Source: Ceratobasidium sp. AG-K (lineage: Eukaryota; Basidiomycota; Agaricomycetes; Cantharellales; Ceratobasidiaceae). Taken from it: a DNA stretch of 64,000 nucleotides. Below, piece after piece: positions 60,227 to 64,000 of the stretch (positions are counted from its first letter, which is position 1; each line of letters begins with the position of its first letter). The translations under genes were made by a program, and so were the position numbers. The DNA lies in the NCBI GenBank assembly GCA_037039685.1, contig JAWNGF010000004.1:4278001-4342000 (forward strand), read 5' to 3'. A model generated the notes under the pieces. The model saw nothing but the letters and a program-made list of their open reading frames with translations. It had not been told where the DNA came from and ran no database searches.

Positions 60227-60793
60227 CGACGGGTAGACGGCGTGAGGCTATGGGTCAGAAGAGCCACGACCAGGATTTGGCATGCCCAACGTTCCGTTCG
60301 CGAAATTGTGTAGGGCTTGCGGCTCTGGGCATGGGATCGACCACGCATCGCGTATTCAGTTCACAGGTGTCGAACGTCTGGTGCCGAATGACGAGCGGAA
60401 GTCGGTTCCTGTCAGACCTGGAATGACTTTGGCCTTCAACAAGCCCAGCTCTTGTGGTCGAACTTAGCACTCTGGGGCACATAATTAAACCTGAAGTGGA
60501 ACCGAAAGACGTCCAACGATAGTCGTTAATTAATGGCCTGGCGTTGTCGAGAGCTCAAAGGAACCCATCGGCTGTAGGCTAAGCGCCGATGTTTGGGCCA
60601 ATTTGACGGCTATCTCAGGCTGGTTGCATCTCGACAACCACGCCGTCGGTAAAGAGCACTATATTCGTCGAACAGGGCCTCGGATGTACAGGGTTAACAG
60701 GCAGATAGACGCCGCCATGCGCCAATGATCTGTATAACTCCACCAGGCGCATTCGGGCGAGGTCATCTCTTCTTCATTGTGATCATTGTCAGT

Positions 60794-63458
60794 ATGCGCC
60801 TTGAGTTTCGCAAAACCTTCAAGGGTTGGTTGGGTAAATACTCTACTTCTTATTCATGAATATGGCGTTGCTCATTGCCCTCGTTCATCAGCCCCTTCTC
60901 CGACACCTTCCGTCAATGGCGATCCCCAACCTTCTCCTAGTCCCTCACGCAGGACCTCCCGAGCTTCCATGCGTGCGGCAGCGTCCCCATATCCCGCCAA
61001 TGCTGCACCGACACATAGGCACTCGTCATCTTCCGGTCAATCATGTCCTCCCCACCCTCCAATGCAGGCACACAACCGCACAGAATCTGGCATCTCGGAC
61101 GTTACCATGTCAGATGTTACCATGTCCGATGTATCATCCCCCGGGACAGACAGCCTTATGATTCCTACCATCAACTATCCTACAGGCGATCCGGGTTCAC
61201 TTACCCCAACGTACTCACGCTCCCGCTCTCCTTCAATTTATGCACCTCCTATACCCGAGAACGAGCAGCGAGCGCTATCCTCCCTGGGCACACAATGTGC
61301 GCTTTCGATTGCTCAAGTTACCGCCGAGTTAGCGCCCGTACCATGCATCGGGCCATTAGTGGATTCCTTGACGTGGGTGTTCCAGGCCGTGGAGCGCGCG
61401 AGGGTCAATAAGTGAGTCGGCCTAGCTTTGGTCGAGTAGAAGACTAACGCCCAGGTTAGGGAGCAGTGGAAGCTGCTCCAAGGTCGATGTGTGATGGTAA
61501 TGCGAATTGCTGGTGCACAAGTTACGAACTATGGCCAGCAGCACTACCCGGGATTGCAAAACGCTGCGCAGGTGCTCGACGAGTGAGTAGGTAGAATTAT
61601 CTACTACCTTTTACTGAATCTAGATCGTAGGACTTTGAAGCGGATCACCTCTCGAGCGCAGCACTACAACAGCCTCAACGAGATTATTGCACTCGTCCAG
61701 TACCAGATTATAAGCGAAGAAATCAGAATGCTGTTCGGTGAACTCGACTCTTGCCTCGGATTGTTCTCGGTAGGCCGTTACCTTTCCCGTGTGCTACTTT
61801 GCTCATTTTCCTGTATGTAGTACGCTACGGACGTTGCACAGGGTCAATGGCTGGGCGAGTTCCAGGCCGTTCAGGGACAAGAAATGGCTGAGCTCAAGCG
61901 CGTCCGCGACTTGTTAACTTCGATGAATACCAATCTTGAAGGTATTAACCAAACGCAGGAGCAACTTGTAGCAGCGGTGGAAGTACTCAAACAAGAGCTG
62001 GTCAACAAGTCCGACGTATGTTAATTTCGCTGCCCTATGCCCATGCCGCAGAACCTAATATAAACATGTTTAGGTCCTGCAAAACCAAGCCACTACGACC
62101 GTCCAGAACTATGTCGATGCACAGCAAATAGTCCGTACGATTTTGGCCGTCACCAAACTCCAGCTTCCCCCCAAACTCCTACTTGGCAAGCAGTGCAACC
62201 TGGACTCCACCGCGCCAATCAAGACGGGTATCACCTGTGATATCTACCTCGCAAGCTTCTTGGGTGGAGAAAAGGTCGCAAAGAAAGTGTTTAGAATTGG
62301 AATGAGCGATCAAGAGTTTGTGAAGCGATATGCCGAGGTATGTATCACCATTTTACTCGACGAACATGATGTTAACATCTGCCACAGCGTTTCATTCGGA
62401 TTGCAAATCTATGGAGCGAGTTCAGATCTGACCACACCCTGCCGTTTTATGGAGTTGGTATGGAATCATTCGAAGGTGACAAGCACTTCCAACTGTACGT
62501 TAGGTTACGCTCTCTACTCTGAACATTATTGAGATCTTTTCTAGTTACATGGTTTCTCCTCTGATGAAGAACTCTGATGCCGTATGTAAAGGGACTGGTA
62601 GCGTTAATCATTCTGCTAACAGTGTCATTTATAGATCACGTACCTGAAACAGTACAGAAAGAACGCGGGCATGAAGCAGGGCATTCTTCGAATCGTGCGT
62701 TTTGCCGGTGCCTAGATCTGAATCTGCTTCTAACGCCATTTCAAAATAGATTACGGACGCGGCCCTCGGTCTCCAGTATCTCCATAACCGCAATCCGCCA
62801 GTGGTACACTCTGGTATGCGAGGCGATAACATTCTCATTACCGATTCGGGAGGGGCCATTCTGGGTGGATTTGGGTTAACCAAGGTTAGTAAAGAACGCC
62901 CTAGTAGTATAGGCGCCAAGCTAAGGTCGGGGATCAATAGGCCCTGGAGAGCGAGGGGAACGACAAGATTCCTCCGGCCGTGATGACGGGAAAGACAGAG
63001 TCTCAGAGATGGATGGTACGTCTAAGCACCAATGCGTCGGTTTATGGGTCTTGCTAAGACGTTCTACAAAAGGCACCCGAGTTATTTTCTGACGATAGCC
63101 CAAGACTCCGGACGCCATCCGATGTATGGGGATGGGCAATGGCTGCTCTCGAGGTGCGTGCTTATGCACACCCTCCACCCTACTTGCACTGATGTGCGCC
63201 TTGCAGATCGTCAGCGGCACAATTCCGTACCACTCGCACAAGCAGGCCCTCACCGTGATGCTCAAAGTATATCAAGGACACCCGAGGCGTAAGGACCACA
63301 TTATGTTTGAAGACTATGCCCACCGACCAGATGAAATGTGGGAGCTGTTTGAAAAGTGCTGGGCGAGTGAACCCAGCGACCGACCGACGATGGACTATGT
63401 TGTGATGAGACTGCGGGAGATTGCGAAAATGCCGGAGCAGGTGAAGAGTTCTAGTTAA
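60794..63458 (+). CDS. MLKL-like protein: N-terminal helical bundle plus pseudokinase
   Basis: Exon 1 (MRLEFRKTFKGWL) is joined by a short intron to a Ser/Pro-rich leader. A helical domain follows: LSIAQVTAELAPVPC, LVDSLTWVFQAVERARVNKE, QWKLLQGRCVMVMRIAG, LQNAAQVLDE, HYNSLNEIIALVQYQI and MAELKRVRDLLTSMNTN, resembling the four-helix MLKL/HeLo-type death domain plus a brace. The kinase-like domain has TGITCDIYLAS in the loop position, VAKKVF with the Lys kept, GLQYLHNRNPPVVHSGMRGD (HSG for HRD) and LGGFGLTK (GFG for DFG), then DVWGWAMAALE, IVSGTIPYHSHKQAL and CWASEPSDRPTMD. It ends at 63458. The missing HRD and DFG aspartates predict no phosphotransfer. By analogy it may permeabilise membranes when switched; this is inference from architecture. 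Confidence 0.75.
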
Positions 63459-64000
63459 GCAATAGAAGATGCATGAGTTTGTATGTACGGTAACCTTGGA
63501 CTTGATTATTTGTCTCGACTCGAGTGGATATTTGATGGACCGGTCAGAAAACTAAGCGCCAATATTGATTGACCCCGTCTTACCACCGACTCAGCTTGCT
63601 AGTCTCATGACACTCTCTAAACCGTTGTTCGACAAATAAAGCATGGAATGCACATGCTTTGTTCCCTATTGAATTCGCAGAGTGCGCCTCGTGGATAGTA
63701 CATGTTGTTGTCGTGGAATGATAAAATCGTCCTCGCATAACCCCACCCATCGGATTCGACTAGCCTGTCTCTCAATTCCTGCCCGCCGCTCTCTACATGT
63801 CCTTGGGAGAACGATTTAAAAGATCACGCGAGAGGGTCGGGCGGAGTCAGTAGTCCCCGGCCTCCTGTACACTTACCAGTTGGCTGACCGCTTGCACTAC
63901 CGTCAGACCTCGGGATCAACCTGCGCCGGAATCCCAGCCCTCCCTCCGTTGCTAATGAAACAATCGGCCAGTTTGAACAGAAAGGGGGTACCGCCTGGCA
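63459..64000. other. Intergenic region at window end
   Basis: No gene supported in the last 540 bp. Confidence 0.5.

Noticed and set aside
1..64000. CRISPR arrays, bacterial operons, riboswitches
   Set aside because: The window is intron-rich eukaryotic DNA; no regularly spaced direct repeats or such elements were seen.

Overview
The window is a piece of a filamentous fungal nuclear genome. Genes lie on both strands and are broken by many short introns of about 45-60 nt. Large families of NACHT-WD40 proteins, kinase-like proteins and RING proteins, with gene remnants between them, point to an agaricomycete of the Rhizoctonia/Thanatephorus (Cantharellales) type. That placement is inferred from protein style and not from a marker gene.

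Layout. 0.1-8.3 kb holds a small beta-trefoil lectin-like gene, a small coiled-coil gene, and a histone-gene regulator of the Spt21/Ams2 type. A direct segmental duplication left a decayed copy of one partner beside each intact gene. 8.6-11.6 kb is a dynamin/Mx-like GTPase. 13.0-14.3 kb is an NAD(P)-dependent reductase. 16.9-21.7 kb is a NACHT-WD40 (NLR-like) gene with 14 WD40 repeats, split by one frameshift. 22.6-24.1 kb is a secreted aspartic protease. 24.5-26.1 kb is an RNF126-type RING-H2 ubiquitin ligase.

26.7-42.2 kb is a tandem array of seven related RING/coiled-coil genes on the + strand. It is interrupted by a 0.8-kb inverted repeat and by a dead NACHT-WD40 copy on the - strand. 43.3-45.0 kb is an F-box protein and 46.4-47.8 kb is glucosamine-6-phosphate deaminase. 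49.3-63.5 kb is a kinase-rich block. It contains a kinase/pseudokinase paralogue pair, a SINE-like insertion, a coiled-coil gene, a tandem-kinase gene with degraded motifs, one kinase with a complete HGD/DFG set and, divergent from it, a pseudokinase with an N-terminal helical domain. The last has the architecture of MLKL, the necroptosis executor.

How the genes may work together. The NACHT-WD40 genes, the MLKL-like pseudokinase with its neighbouring kinase, the expanding RING ligases and the Mx-like dynamin look like accessory sensing, signalling, turnover and cell-death components of a fungal self/non-self or stress system. Spt21, the deaminase and the RNF126-like ligase are ordinary housekeeping functions. 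Exon borders were placed by eye from GT/GC-AG signals and reading-frame continuity, so the functional picture is inference.
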